Of a stretch of 64,000 bases of DNA, positions 19,561 through 28,977 are shown piece after piece. Every line of letters starts with the position of its first letter. The stretch's first letter is position 1. Location of the stretch: the NCBI GenBank assembly GCA_030123545.1, contig CP126124.1, forward strand, positions 930,001 to 994,000, read 5' to 3'. This stretch comes from Burkholderiaceae bacterium. Lineage in GTDB: Bacteria > Pseudomonadota > Gammaproteobacteria > Burkholderiales > Burkholderiaceae_C. Made by a program: the position numbers and the translations under genes. Under the pieces are notes generated by a model. It was not told the DNA's origin. It was given only the letters and a program-made list of their open reading frames with translations, and made no database searches.

Positions 19561-21639
19561 TTATCGTGGGTCGGCGGCTTGCGCGGCGGCGGGTACGTCC
19601 GGCTCGGCGGCGCCGTCGACATCGACCGCGATCGCGAGCGGGCCGGCTGCCGGCTCGTCGTCCTCATCGCCATTGCCATCCGCGTCGTCCGCTTCGCTCG
19701 CCCGATCCAGGCGGGCGAGCAGCGTGCCGTGCAGGTCCAGCGTGATCTCGTCGATCGCGCCCAGTCGCACGGAGAGCCGCGTGCCGCGCGGCAGGTTTTG
19801 CGCGCCAGCGACCGGCAGCACCAGCGGCAGCGCGTCGGCGCGCGCCAGTCCGTCCTTGTTGAGCACGGTGGCGTCGATCTCGGTGATGCGCTGCTGCTGC
19901 AGATAGCGCAGCGTCCAGAACCGCTCCATCGCGCGCTGGTGCGCGCCGTAGGCCGCGTGCGCGGCGTCGAACGCGGACAGAACCGCGAACAGCTCGGCCG
20001 ACTTCGGCTTGAACGGCGCGGCCAGCGGCGCGGTCGCGCCGTGACGCACGCAGGCGATGATCTGCCACTGGTTCAGCAGGTCCACGTAGCGGCGCAGCGG
20101 CGAGGTGCTCCAGGCGTAGCTCTTCACGCCGAGACCGGCGTGCGGCAGCGCGCGGGTGCCCATCCTCACCTTCACGCCCGGCGCGAGGCTGGCCTGGCTG
20201 CGGTAGATCGCCGGCACGCCCAGGCCGGCCAGCCAGTCGCCCCAACTGCTGTTGGCCAGGATCATCGTCTCGGCGACGATCAGGTCCAGCGGCGCACCGC
20301 GCATGCGTTGGCGGATCCGCACCTGCTCGTCGCCACGAGGTTCCGTTGGTGGCGCGCCGTCGCCGACGTCGATCAGATCGATTTCGAAGTCGGGCCGGTT
20401 TGCGTTTTCGGGCTTGCCGCGCGCGAGCTCGCGGCCAGCCTTCAGGTGTTGCGCCAGGCGGTACAGGAACGACAGTTGCTCGCGCGGCATGGCCAGCCGG
20501 TGGTCATCGCCGGCATCCGGCGGCTGGGCCAGCCAATCGGCGGTGACGATGTCGTCGATCTGATCGTGCCGCAGGTTGGCCGCGATCGGCACGCGCTCGA
20601 TCCGGGTCTCGCGCGAGCGGATCTCTAGCGTGCGTTCGTCCAGTGTCAGGTACAGCGACAACGCCGGCGAGTCGCGCCCGGCCTGCAGCGTGTACGCCTG
20701 CACCACCGGGTCCGGCAGCATCGTCACCTTGTAGCCCGGCATGTAGACCGTGGACAGGCGCTCGCGCGCGACCTGGTCCAGCGCGTCGGCCGGCGCTATG
20801 CCCAGCCCCGGCGCGGCGATGTGGATGCCCAGCACCACGGTGCCGCTGCCCAGGCCCTGCACCGACAGCGCGTCGTCGATCTCGGTGGTGTGCGAGTCGT
20901 CGATCGAATAGGCGCGGGCCGCGGCGCGCGGCAGGTCGTCCGCCGGCGCCGGCACGGCAAGCGCGGGGAATCCGGTGCCGTTCGGAAAGTTCTCGAACAG
21001 GAAGCGCTGCCAGTGGAACTGGTAGCTCGATGCGATCGCGCCGGCGCGTTGCAGCAGCGCCAGCGGCGCGCTGTGGCTCGATTGCGCGGCCTGCACCACG
21101 GCCTTGTATTCGGGCGCGTTCTTGTCCGGTCGGAACAGGATGCGATACAGTTGCGCGCGAATCGGCTCCGGGCAGGCGCCTGCGGCGAGCTGCGAAGCCC
21201 AGTCGTCGATCTGCCGCTGCACCTGCTTTTTCTTCTCGATCGCGGCCAGCGCCTGTTGCACGATCTCGGCCGGCGCCTTCTTGAAGCGCCCCTTGCCGGC
21301 GCGGCGGAAGTAGTGCGGCGCTTCCTGCAACCGCAGCAACGCGGCAAGCCGCTGCACGTTCGACGGTGGATCGGAAAAGTACTCGCGCGCCAGATCGTCG
21401 AAGCCGAACTCGTCCTCGGGCGCGAATTCCCAGGCCAGGTCGAGGTCGATCTGCGCGCTCAGAAGCTCGGCATCGGCCCACAGCTCGGTGGGCGCCGGCC
21501 GGTCGAACTGCAGCAGGATGTTGGCGGCCTTGACCTTGATGCGCTTGCCGCTGCCCACCTCGATCTGGGCCGAGGCTTCGGCCTGTGACAACACGCGGCC
21601 GCCCAGGGTTTTGCCGGCGTCTTCGAACACTGCGAACAT
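19561..21639 (-). CDS. RNB-domain (RNase II/R family) exoribonuclease
   Basis: 3'-5' exoribonuclease by family. I set the start at ATG 21639 (MFAVFEDAGK); the frame continues upstream only as a shadow. 692 residues. The RNB core is clear: SIDDSHTTEIDDAL near residues 245-258 carries the metal-binding aspartates, then GIHIAAP and RMRGAPLDLIVAETMI. The N-terminal part differs from classical RNase R, and a C-terminal S1-like region ends in an acidic Asp/Glu tail. GACAAT (reverse of 21647-21652) ends 7 bases before the ATG, with no clear Shine-Dalgarno. Confidence 0.9.
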   Translation of the reverse strand: MFAVFEDAGKTLGGRVLSQAEASAQIEVGSGKRIKVKAANILLQFDRPAPTELWADAELLSAQIDLDLAWEFAPEDEFGFDDLAREYFSDPPSNVQRLAALLRLQEAPHYFRRAGKGRFKKAPAEIVQQALAAIEKKKQVQRQIDDWASQLAAGACPEPIRAQLYRILFRPDKNAPEYKAVVQAAQSSHSAPLALLQRAGAIASSYQFHWQRFLFENFPNGTGFPALAVPAPADDLPRAAARAYSIDDSHTTEIDDALSVQGLGSGTVVLGIHIAAPGLGIAPADALDQVARERLSTVYMPGYKVTMLPDPVVQAYTLQAGRDSPALSLYLTLDERTLEIRSRETRIERVPIAANLRHDQIDDIVTADWLAQPPDAGDDHRLAMPREQLSFLYRLAQHLKAGRELARGKPENANRPDFEIDLIDVGDGAPPTEPRGDEQVRIRQRMRGAPLDLIVAETMILANSSWGDWLAGLGVPAIYRSQASLAPGVKVRMGTRALPHAGLGVKSYAWSTSPLRRYVDLLNQWQIIACVRHGATAPLAAPFKPKSAELFAVLSAFDAAHAAYGAHQRAMERFWTLRYLQQQRITEIDATVLNKDGLARADALPLVLPVAGAQNLPRGTRLSVRLGAIDEITLDLHGTLLARLDRASEADDADGNGDEDDEPAAGPLAIAVDVDGAAEPDVPAAAQAADPR

Positions 21640-21752
21640 GGGCCGGATTGTCCCATGCGCCCGGCGCCGGCCCCCGGTGCGGTGGTGCTTACGCGACGAC
21701 CCTCCGCGCTGACGCGCTGCGGTGCAAGCGCTTTCGGGCGGCCGTGCGACGC

Positions 21753-22337
21753 TTAGGCGAGGTCGAGAAAGTCGAACACCTCGTCGATCTGCGCGGCGAA
21801 GTCGGACAGGGCATGGTCGCTGCCTTCCAGCAGCCGGATGTGCGCGCCGGCGTAGCGCGCCGTCATCTCGCGCCAGTCGAGCAGCTCGTCGCCCTTCGCG
21901 ATCACGGCGAAATAGTTCTGTGGCCTGGCCAGCGCACCGCATTCGAGCGCACGCAGCTCGTCCACGAATGCCGGCTCGAAGAAGAAATGATCGTCGGGAT
22001 CGTGCCAGGCGGTCTGCTCGCCCACGTAATTTTGCAGGTCGCGCGCGGGGTGGACCGCCGGGTTCAGCAGCACCGCGCGGCAACGGGTCTGCTCGGCCAC
22101 CCAGGTTGCGTAGAAACCGCCCAGCGACGAGCCCACCACGGCCATCGACGCGGCCGGCCAGCCGGAGATGCCGTGCATCAGCAGCGCCATCGCCTTGCGC
22201 GGCGACGGCGGCAACTGCGGACACCACCACGTCACGCCAGGATGCTGCGCGCGCACCCGCGCGCCGACCTGCCGCGCCTTGGCGGACTGCGGCGACGATC
22301 GAAATCCGTGCAGGTAGAGCAGGTGGGTGGTCGGCAT
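21753..22337 (-). CDS. YqiA/YcfP-like alpha/beta hydrolase (esterase)
   Basis: 194 residues from ATG 22337. It begins THLLYLHGFRSSP, has the nucleophile elbow VGSSLGGFYA, and ends with GSDHALSDF carrying the likely catalytic His. These fit the small YqiA esterase family; the substrate is unknown. It is divergent from rodA, with about 106 bases between the starts. GACAAT (reverse of 22347-22352) lies 9 bases upstream. Confidence 0.85.
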   Translation of the reverse strand: MPTTHLLYLHGFRSSPQSAKARQVGARVRAQHPGVTWWCPQLPPSPRKAMALLMHGISGWPAASMAVVGSSLGGFYATWVAEQTRCRAVLLNPAVHPARDLQNYVGEQTAWHDPDDHFFFEPAFVDELRALECGALARPQNYFAVIAKGDELLDWREMTARYAGAHIRLLEGSDHALSDFAAQIDEVFDFLDLA

Positions 22338-22431
22338 CGGATCGCCATTGTCCAATGTCCGGTCGGCAGCCGCCCGGCCGGCGGCAAGCACGGTATCGCG
22401 CGTCGGCCGACGGCGCGCGCGGCGCCCGCGA

Positions 22432-22437
22432 GATAAT
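22432..22437 (+). promoter_or_regulatory. candidate -10 of a leaderless rodA message
   Basis: GATAAT in very GC-rich DNA, ending 6 bases before the rodA ATG. No Shine-Dalgarno and no clear -35 box. Confidence 0.4.
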
Positions 22438-22443
22438 CACGCC

Positions 22444-23598
22444 ATGGCCGCGGTCATCGAAAAACCCTCGCTCTGGCGGCGCATCGCCCCGGTGTTCCAC
22501 GGGTTCGACGGTCCGCTGGCGTTCGCCGTGTTCCTGCTCGCCTGCGCCGGCATGGTGACCATGTATTCGACCGGCTACGACAACGGCTCGCGCTTCATCG
22601 ACCACGGCCGCAACATGCTGCTGGCCGGCTTCATCATGTTCGTGGTCGCGCAGATCCCGCCGCAGCGCCTGGCCAGGCTGGCGGTGCCGCTGTACACGCT
22701 GGGCGTGGCGCTGCTGATCGCGGTCGCTGTGTTCGGCGTCACGAAGAAGGGCGCGCGGCGCTGGCTGAACATCGGCGTGACGATCCAGCCGAGCGAGATC
22801 ATGAAGATCGCGATGCCGCTGATGCTGGCCTGGTGGTTCCAGAAGCGCGAGGGTCAGTTGCGCGCGCTCGATTTTCTCGCGGCGGGTTTGCTGCTGGCCT
22901 TGCCGGCCGCGCTGATCGTGCGCCAGCCGGACCTCGGCACCGCGCTGCTGGTGCTGACCGCCGGGTTCGCGGTGATCTTCTTCGCGGGCCTGAGCTGGAA
23001 GCTGATCCTGCCGCCGGTGCTGCTGGGCGTGGTCGCGGTGACGCTGCTGATCGCGTTCGAGCCGCGGCTGTGCGCCGACGGCGTGCGCTGGTCGTTCCTG
23101 CACGACTACCAGCAGCAACGCATCTGCACGCTGCTCGACCCGACCCGCGACCCGCTGGGCAAGGGCTTTCACATCATCCAGGGCATGATCGCGATCGGCT
23201 CCGGCGGCGTCTGGGGCAAGGGCTTCATGCAGGGCACGCAGACCCATCTCGAGTTCGTGCCCGAACGCACGACCGACTTCATCTTCGCGGCCTATGCCGA
23301 GGAGTTCGGCCTGGTCGGCAACCTGCTGCTGATTGCAGGCTTCATCTTCCTGGTGCTGCGCGGGCTCGTCATCGCGCGCGAGGCGCCGACGCTGTTCTCG
23401 CGCCTGCTGGCCGGCGCGGTGACCTTCATCTTCTTCACCTACGCGTTCGTCAACATGGGCATGGTCAGCGGCATCCTGCCGGTGGTCGGCGTGCCGCTGC
23501 CGTTCATCAGCTACGGCGGCACCGCGATGGTCACGCTCGGCATGGGAATCGGCATTCTGATGTCGGTCTCTAAATCGAAACGGTTGATTCAGACATGA
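22444..23598 (+). CDS. rodA: RodA, elongation SEDS glycosyltransferase
   Basis: SEDS-family lipid II polymerase for rod-shaped growth, partner of PBP2 in the inner membrane. 384 residues from ATG 22444, with about ten hydrophobic segments and the ending VPLPFISYGGTAMV. ARRWLNIG and QPSEIMKIAMP are RodA-type motifs (compare AQRWIGLG and QPSELAKLAV in FtsW at 7140). mreBCD and mrdA are not adjacent. The stop overlaps the next gene as ATGA. Confidence 0.93.
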   Translation: MAAVIEKPSLWRRIAPVFHGFDGPLAFAVFLLACAGMVTMYSTGYDNGSRFIDHGRNMLLAGFIMFVVAQIPPQRLARLAVPLYTLGVALLIAVAVFGVTKKGARRWLNIGVTIQPSEIMKIAMPLMLAWWFQKREGQLRALDFLAAGLLLALPAALIVRQPDLGTALLVLTAGFAVIFFAGLSWKLILPPVLLGVVAVTLLIAFEPRLCADGVRWSFLHDYQQQRICTLLDPTRDPLGKGFHIIQGMIAIGSGGVWGKGFMQGTQTHLEFVPERTTDFIFAAYAEEFGLVGNLLLIAGFIFLVLRGLVIAREAPTLFSRLLAGAVTFIFFTYAFVNMGMVSGILPVVGVPLPFISYGGTAMVTLGMGIGILMSVSKSKRLIQT

Positions 23599-24503
23599 CC
23601 ACGGCACGCGAGGCGATCGGCATCGTCGGTATCGGCAACATGGGCGGCGCGATCGCGCTGCACCTGCTGGAGCAGGGCTGGGCGGTGCGGGTGCGCGACC
23701 TGGTTGCCGCGAAGGAGCACACGCTGGCAGCCGCCGGCGCCGTGGCGTGCGCCAGCACGGCGGAACTTGCCCGTACGTCGGCGGTGCTGCTGGTCTGCGT
23801 GGTCGACGCCGGCCAGACGCGCGAGGTGCTGTTCGGCGCCGGCGGTGCGATCGAAGGCTTGCGCGCCGGCCAGACCGTCGTGCTGTGCCCGACGATTGCG
23901 CCGCGGGACGTCGAGGACTGCGCCGCCCGGCTTGCAGCGAGCGGCGTTGCGGTCATCGATGCGCCGATGTCGGGCGGCCCGGCGCGTGCGCGCGATGGCA
24001 CGATGAGCCTGATGGTTGCCTGCGCCGACGAGGTGTTCGAGCGCCAGCGCGCGCTGCTGCAGACGGTGTCCAGCCGGCTGTTTCGGGTCGGCCCGCGCCC
24101 CGGCGACGGCGCGCGCACCAAGCTGGTCAACAACCTGGCGGCCGGCATCAACCTCGCCGGCGCGGCCGAGGTGCTGGCGCTGGCCTCGCGCCTCGGGCTC
24201 GATGTTGCGGCGACGCTGGACGTGATCGAGCAGTCCAGCGGGCAAAGCTGGATCGGCTCGGACCGGATGCGCCGCGCGATCGGCGGCGACTACGCGCCGC
24301 GCGCGCACACCACGCTGCTGGCGAAGGACACGCGGCTCGCGCTCGAAACCGCGCGCTCCGCCGGCTTCGAGCCGGCGCTCGGCCGGATCGCGAGCGAACT
24401 GTTCCGTCGCGCGGTCGCCGAGGGGTTCGGCGAGGAGGACGACGCAAGCCTGTTCAAGCTGCTGCAGCAGGCAGGCGAGGTGCCAAAGGCCGGCCTAAAA
24501 TGA
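23595..24503 (+). CDS. beta-hydroxyacid dehydrogenase family protein (3-HIBDH-like)
   Basis: 302 residues. Rossmann start GIVGIGNMGGAIA (about 9-21), the substrate loop APMSGGPARARDGTM, and the catalytic Lys in RTKLVNNLAAG place it in the 3-hydroxyisobutyrate, tartronate semialdehyde or threonate dehydrogenase family. The exact substrate cannot be read from the sequence. It overlaps rodA by 4 bases, so it is co-translated, but no functional link to RodA is evident. Confidence 0.88.
   Translation: MTTAREAIGIVGIGNMGGAIALHLLEQGWAVRVRDLVAAKEHTLAAAGAVACASTAELARTSAVLLVCVVDAGQTREVLFGAGGAIEGLRAGQTVVLCPTIAPRDVEDCAARLAASGVAVIDAPMSGGPARARDGTMSLMVACADEVFERQRALLQTVSSRLFRVGPRPGDGARTKLVNNLAAGINLAGAAEVLALASRLGLDVAATLDVIEQSSGQSWIGSDRMRRAIGGDYAPRAHTTLLAKDTRLALETARSAGFEPALGRIASELFRRAVAEGFGEEDDASLFKLLQQAGEVPKAGLK
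24496..24501 (+). promoter_or_regulatory. candidate -10 of a leaderless tldD message
   Basis: TAAAAT ending 6 bases before the tldD ATG, in a 4-base intergenic gap. No Shine-Dalgarno is visible. Confidence 0.4.
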
Positions 24504-24507
24504 TGCA

Positions 24508-25980
24508 ATGATTCCCCGCGAACCCATCCTGGAGCGCCTCGCCACCGCGCAGCGCCTGCTGCTCGAACCGTTCGGCCTGTCCGAGGCCGACCTCGCCCGT
24601 GCGCTGGCCGAAATTCGCGCACACCGCGTCGACGACGCGGACCTGTATTTCCAGTACAGCCGGTCCGAGGGCTGGAGCCTGGAAGAAGGAATCGTCAAGA
24701 CCGGCAGCTTTTCCATCGACCAGGGCGTCGGCGTGCGCGCGGTCAGTGGCGAGAAGACCGCGTTCGCCTACTCCGACGAAATCTCCGCCGCGTCGCTGCT
24801 CGACGCCGCCCGGACCGTGCGAACGATCAGCTCCGCGGCCGGCACTGGGCGTGTGCGTGTTGCACCTAAAAAGATAGCATCGGCGCACAGCCTGTATCCG
24901 GAGCTGGACCCGATCGCGACGCTTCCCAGTGACGCCAAGGTGGCGTTGCTCGAGCGCGTCGAGCGGCTGGCCCGCGCGAAGGATCCGCGCGTCGCGCAGG
25001 TGATGGCGGGACTGGCGAGCGAATACGACGTGGTGCTGATCGCGCGTGCCGACGGCACGCTGGCGGCCGACGTGCGCCCGCTGGTGCGGCTGTCGGTGAT
25101 GGTGATTGCGGAACAGACGGTCGGCGGCGCGAGCCGGCGCGAGATGGGCAATGCCGGCGGCGGCGGGCGCTTCGGCCTCGCCTACTTCGATGACGCGATC
25201 ATCGCGAAGTACGTGGACGAGGCGGTGAATGCCGCGCTGACGAACCTCGAATCACGCCCGGCGCCGGCCGGCGAGATGACGGTGGTGCTCGGCCCCGGCT
25301 GGCCCGGCATCCTGCTGCACGAGGCGATCGGCCATGGGCTCGAGGGCGACTTCAACCGCAAGGGCTCGAGCGCGTTCTCGGGTCGGATCGGGCAACAGGT
25401 CGCGGCGCGCGGCGTCACCGTGCTCGACGACGGCACGATCGCCGACCGGCGCGGTTCGCTGAACATCGACGACGAGGGCAACCCGACGCAGCGCAACGTG
25501 CTGATCGAGGACGGCGTGCTCAAGGCCTACATGCAGGATTCGCTGAACGCGCGGCTGATGAAGGCGCGGCCCACCGGCAACGGCCGGCGCGAGAGCTACG
25601 CGCACGTGCCGATGCCGCGCATGACCAACACCTACATGCTCGCCGGAGGCAACGATCCGGCCGAGATCGTCGCCAGCATCGAACGGGGCCTGTATGCGAC
25701 CAACTTCGGCGGCGGCCAGGTCGACATCACCAGCGGCAAGTTCGTGTTCTCGGCAGCAGAGGCGTTCTGGGTCGAGCACGGCAAGATCCAGTATCCGGTG
25801 AAGGGCGCGACCATCATCGGCAACGGCCCTGACGCGCTCACGAGGGTGAAGATGATCGGTAACGACCTGAGCCTGGATTCGGGCGTCGGCACCTGTGGCA
25901 AGGAAGGCCAGAGCGTGCCGGTCGGCGTCGGCCAGCCGACGCTGCGCATCGATGGGCTCACCGTCGGCGGCACCGCCTGA
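24508..25980 (+). CDS. tldD: TldD, zinc metalloprotease subunit
   Basis: Catalytic subunit of the TldD/TldE protease, which matures or degrades unfolded and modified peptides in the cytoplasm. 490 residues. The metal site HEAIGH (His271, Glu272, His276) and the surrounding LLHEAIGHGLEGD are diagnostic. The partner TldE (PmbA) is not in the window. An AT-rich patch at 24865-24885 (PKKIAS) differs from the rest in base composition. Confidence 0.96.
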   Translation: MIPREPILERLATAQRLLLEPFGLSEADLARALAEIRAHRVDDADLYFQYSRSEGWSLEEGIVKTGSFSIDQGVGVRAVSGEKTAFAYSDEISAASLLDAARTVRTISSAAGTGRVRVAPKKIASAHSLYPELDPIATLPSDAKVALLERVERLARAKDPRVAQVMAGLASEYDVVLIARADGTLAADVRPLVRLSVMVIAEQTVGGASRREMGNAGGGGRFGLAYFDDAIIAKYVDEAVNAALTNLESRPAPAGEMTVVLGPGWPGILLHEAIGHGLEGDFNRKGSSAFSGRIGQQVAARGVTVLDDGTIADRRGSLNIDDEGNPTQRNVLIEDGVLKAYMQDSLNARLMKARPTGNGRRESYAHVPMPRMTNTYMLAGGNDPAEIVASIERGLYATNFGGGQVDITSGKFVFSAAEAFWVEHGKIQYPVKGATIIGNGPDALTRVKMIGNDLSLDSGVGTCGKEGQSVPVGVGQPTLRIDGLTVGGTA

Positions 25981-26042
25981 TTTCGGCGCGCGTTGCGGCC
26001 GGACCACAGCCGGCTGCACGCGTCTGTGTTAGATTCTCTGCC

Positions 26043-26111
26043 ATGCATTCGGCCCGTTTTTATTTCGGCTACTTTTGGTTCTCACGCGCCAGCGGCGGTA
26101 GAGAGAGCTGA
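26043..26111 (+). CDS. aroG leader peptide, 22 residues rich in Phe, Tyr and Trp
   Basis: The frame ATG...TGA encodes 22 residues with the run FYFGYFWF (codons 26058-26081), which covers all three aromatic amino acids. It precedes a terminator (26147-26175) and aroG. This is the layout of a ribosome-mediated attenuation leader. No Shine-Dalgarno lies upstream, but TTAGAT at 26029-26034 ends 8 bases before the ATG, so the leader may be translated from a leaderless RNA. I infer regulation by aromatic tRNA charging; the sequence itself shows the codon run and hairpin directly. Confidence 0.8.
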   Translation: MHSARFYFGYFWFSRASGGRES

Positions 26112-26156
26112 ACGTGCCTTGAATTAGAAGCGCACTGAATCTCGACAAAACCGCCG
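26093..26156 (+). promoter_or_regulatory. predicted anti-terminator pairing of the aroG leader
   Basis: CGGCGG at 26093-26098, near the end of the leader peptide, is complementary to CCGCCG at 26151-26156, which is the 5' arm of the terminator. A ribosome stalled on the aromatic codons (26058-26081) would leave the first segment free to pair. A ribosome at the stop codon (26109) would cover it and let the terminator form. Confidence 0.6.
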
Positions 26157-26175
26157 GCCCCCGGCGGTTTTTTTA
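26147..26175 (+). terminator. attenuator terminator upstream of aroG
   Basis: CCGCCGG (26151-26157) and CCGGCGG (26161-26167) form a perfect 7-bp stem with a 3-base loop, flanked by AAAA and followed by seven T. It is a textbook intrinsic terminator, lying between the leader and the aroG start. Confidence 0.9.
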
Positions 26176-26215
26176 TGCCCCGTTTTTTCTTCACGAATTG
26201 CGACAAGGAGCAACC

Positions 26216-27346
<1,131 letters not shown>

Positions 27347-27361
27347 CGCATGGCGCGGGCT

Positions 27362-27383
27362 GGCAATTTCGAAAGAAATCGCC
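27362..27383. terminator. hairpin between convergent aroG and mpl
   Basis: GGCAATTTC and GAAATCGCC form a stem (one mismatch) with a 4-base loop 15 bases after the aroG stop. There is no long T run, so termination is only possible. A similar CAATTTC...GAAAT hairpin follows ffh at 50843. Confidence 0.4.
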
Positions 27384-27412
27384 AGCAAGCCCAGGTAGTT
27401 CCAGCGCTGGTT

Positions 27413-27429
27413 GCTACTCTTTAGATAGC
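27413..27429. repeat. GCTA...TAGC mini-palindrome forming the mpl C-terminus
   Basis: GCTA and TAGC flank 9 bases. Read on the - strand it encodes the last codons of mpl, and its TAG is the mpl stop (27414-27416). Confidence 0.6.
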
Positions 27430-28907
27430 GACGCCAGCATCGCGAGCAGCTTCGCGTGAACGCCGCCGAAGCTGCCGTTGCTCATGCACAGCACGTGGTC
27501 GCCGGGCCGCACCACGGCCTGCACCTGCGCGACCAGCTCGGCGATGCTGTCGGCGACCTGGGCGCGCTGCCCCGGCCCGACACCGAGAGGCGCAAGCGCC
27601 GCGCGCGCGTCCCAGTCGAGACCGCCGGCATGGCAGAACACCAGATCGGCCTGCTCCAGGCTCCACGGCAGCTGCGCCTTCATCGTGCCGAGCTTCATCG
27701 TGTTGCTGCGCGGCTCGAACATCGCGAGGATGCGCGCATGCGGACCGACCTGGCGCCGCAGCCCGTCGATCGTGGTGCGGATCGCGCTCGGGTGGTGCGC
27801 GAAGTCGTCGTACACCGCGACCTCGCCACCGTCCAGCGCCACGCGGCCGCGCAGCTCCATGCGGCGGCGCACGTTCCTGAAGCGGCCGAGCGCTTCGGCC
27901 GCCGCGGCCGGCGCAACCCCAACGTGCTCCGCCGCGGCGATCGCTGCCAGCGCGTTCATCTGGTTGTGCACGCCGCCGAGCGACCAGCGAACCTGCGCGA
28001 CGCGCTCGCCGCGCCGCAGCACGTTGAACGCCTCGGGCTCGCCTATCGTGAGGTAGTCGCTGTCCGCCGCGCCGAAGCTGCACGATTCGCTCCACAGTCC
28101 CTGCTGCAGCACGCGCGCCAGGGCCGCGTCCTGCCCGTTCACCACCACGCGGCCGTGCGCCGGCACGGTGCGCACCAGGTGGTGGAACTGGCGCTCGATC
28201 GCGGCCAGGTCGTCGAAGATGTCGGCATGGTCGAATTCGAGGTTGTTCAGCACCGCGGTACGCGGCCGGTAGTGCACGAACTTGCTGCGCTTGTCGAAGA
28301 AGGCCGTGTCGTATTCGTCGGCTTCGATCACGAAACAGGAACGGCTGTGCGGCAATGGGCTCTGCGCAGGTAAAGGAGGAGCCCGCAAAGCGGGCGGGGG
28401 ACACGGAGCAGAGCCCATTGCCGCACGGCCGCCACCCAGGCGCGCCGACACGCCGAAATCCAGCGGCACGCCGCCAACCAGAAAACCCGGTTGCAGGCCC
28501 GCGCATTCGAGGATCCAGGCCAGCATCGCAGTGGTGGTGGTCTTGCCGTGCGTGCCGGCCACCGCCAGCACGTGGCGGCCCTGCAGCACTTGCTCGGCCA
28601 GCCACTGCGGGCCGCTGGTGTACGGCAGCCCTGCATCAAGAATAGCTTCCATCAACGGAAACTTCGGGCTGCCGTCATCCAGCCGCGCGCGGCTGACCAC
28701 GTTGCCGACGACGAACACATCGGGCTTCAACGCAAGCTGGTCGGCGCCGTAGCCTTCGATCAGATCGATGCCGAGCGCACGCAACTGATCGCTCATCGGC
28801 GGATAGACGCCGGCGTCGCAGCCGGTCACGCGGTGGCCCGCCTCGCGCGCCAGCGCCGCGACCCCGCCCATGAAGGTGCCGCAGATGCCGAGAATGTGCA
28901 GATGCAT
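27414..28907 (-). CDS. mpl: Mpl, murein tripeptide ligase, with in-frame palindromic insert
   Basis: Ligates recycled L-Ala-D-Glu-meso-DAP tripeptide to UDP-MurNAc. 497 residues; the family is usually about 450-470. GICGTFMGG is the Mpl N-terminus and GTHGKTT (118-124) the P-loop. Between ARLGGG and FVIEADEYDT, two conserved blocks, there is an extra low-complexity Pro/Ala/Ser stretch (about residues 161-190) encoded by a palindromic element at 28345-28428. TAAAAT (reverse of 28914-28919) ends 6 bases before the ATG with no Shine-Dalgarno. The C-terminal codons and stop come from a mini-palindrome. Confidence 0.95.
   Translation of the reverse strand: MHLHILGICGTFMGGVAALAREAGHRVTGCDAGVYPPMSDQLRALGIDLIEGYGADQLALKPDVFVVGNVVSRARLDDGSPKFPLMEAILDAGLPYTSGPQWLAEQVLQGRHVLAVAGTHGKTTTTAMLAWILECAGLQPGFLVGGVPLDFGVSARLGGGRAAMGSAPCPPPALRAPPLPAQSPLPHSRSCFVIEADEYDTAFFDKRSKFVHYRPRTAVLNNLEFDHADIFDDLAAIERQFHHLVRTVPAHGRVVVNGQDAALARVLQQGLWSESCSFGAADSDYLTIGEPEAFNVLRRGERVAQVRWSLGGVHNQMNALAAIAAAEHVGVAPAAAAEALGRFRNVRRRMELRGRVALDGGEVAVYDDFAHHPSAIRTTIDGLRRQVGPHARILAMFEPRSNTMKLGTMKAQLPWSLEQADLVFCHAGGLDWDARAALAPLGVGPGQRAQVADSIAELVAQVQAVVRPGDHVLCMSNGSFGGVHAKLLAMLASLSKE
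28345..28428. repeat. palindromic element inserted in frame in mpl
   Basis: Perfect 19-bp inverted arms at 28347-28365 and 28408-28426 (core CGGCAATGGGCTCTG), with a second hairpin inside (GCCCGC-AAA-GCGGGC, about 28381-28395). Length and frame allow mpl to be read through without a stop. The protein segment it encodes is Pro/Ala-rich and lies in a surface-loop position between conserved motifs. Confidence 0.85.
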
Positions 28908-28960
28908 CCGCGGATTTTAGGTGATTCCGCTCCAGTGCCGGCGCGGATCAATCGTTGTTT

Positions 28961-28977
28961 GCTACCAAAAGAGTAGC
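28961..28977. repeat. mini-palindrome at the end of the acyl-CoA synthetase gene
   Basis: GCTAC and GTAGC flank 7 bases (CAAAAGA). It lies in the 69-base gap to mpl and its last base overlaps the stop codon of the acyl-CoA synthetase (28977-28979). Confidence 0.6.

Noticed and set aside
21640..23607. N-terminal extension of the RNB ribonuclease across rodA on the - strand
   Set aside because: The extension is antisense to rodA and yqiA DNA and unlike any RNase; ATG 21639 gives the normal start.
24865..24885. AT-rich patch in tldD as a mini-palindrome copy
   Set aside because: The patch contains GATAGC but lacks a matching left arm, so it does not meet the pattern.
28630..28655. AAGAATAGCTTCC in mpl as another mini-palindrome
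   Set aside because: It encodes the conserved MEAILDAGLPY segment and has no inverted arms.
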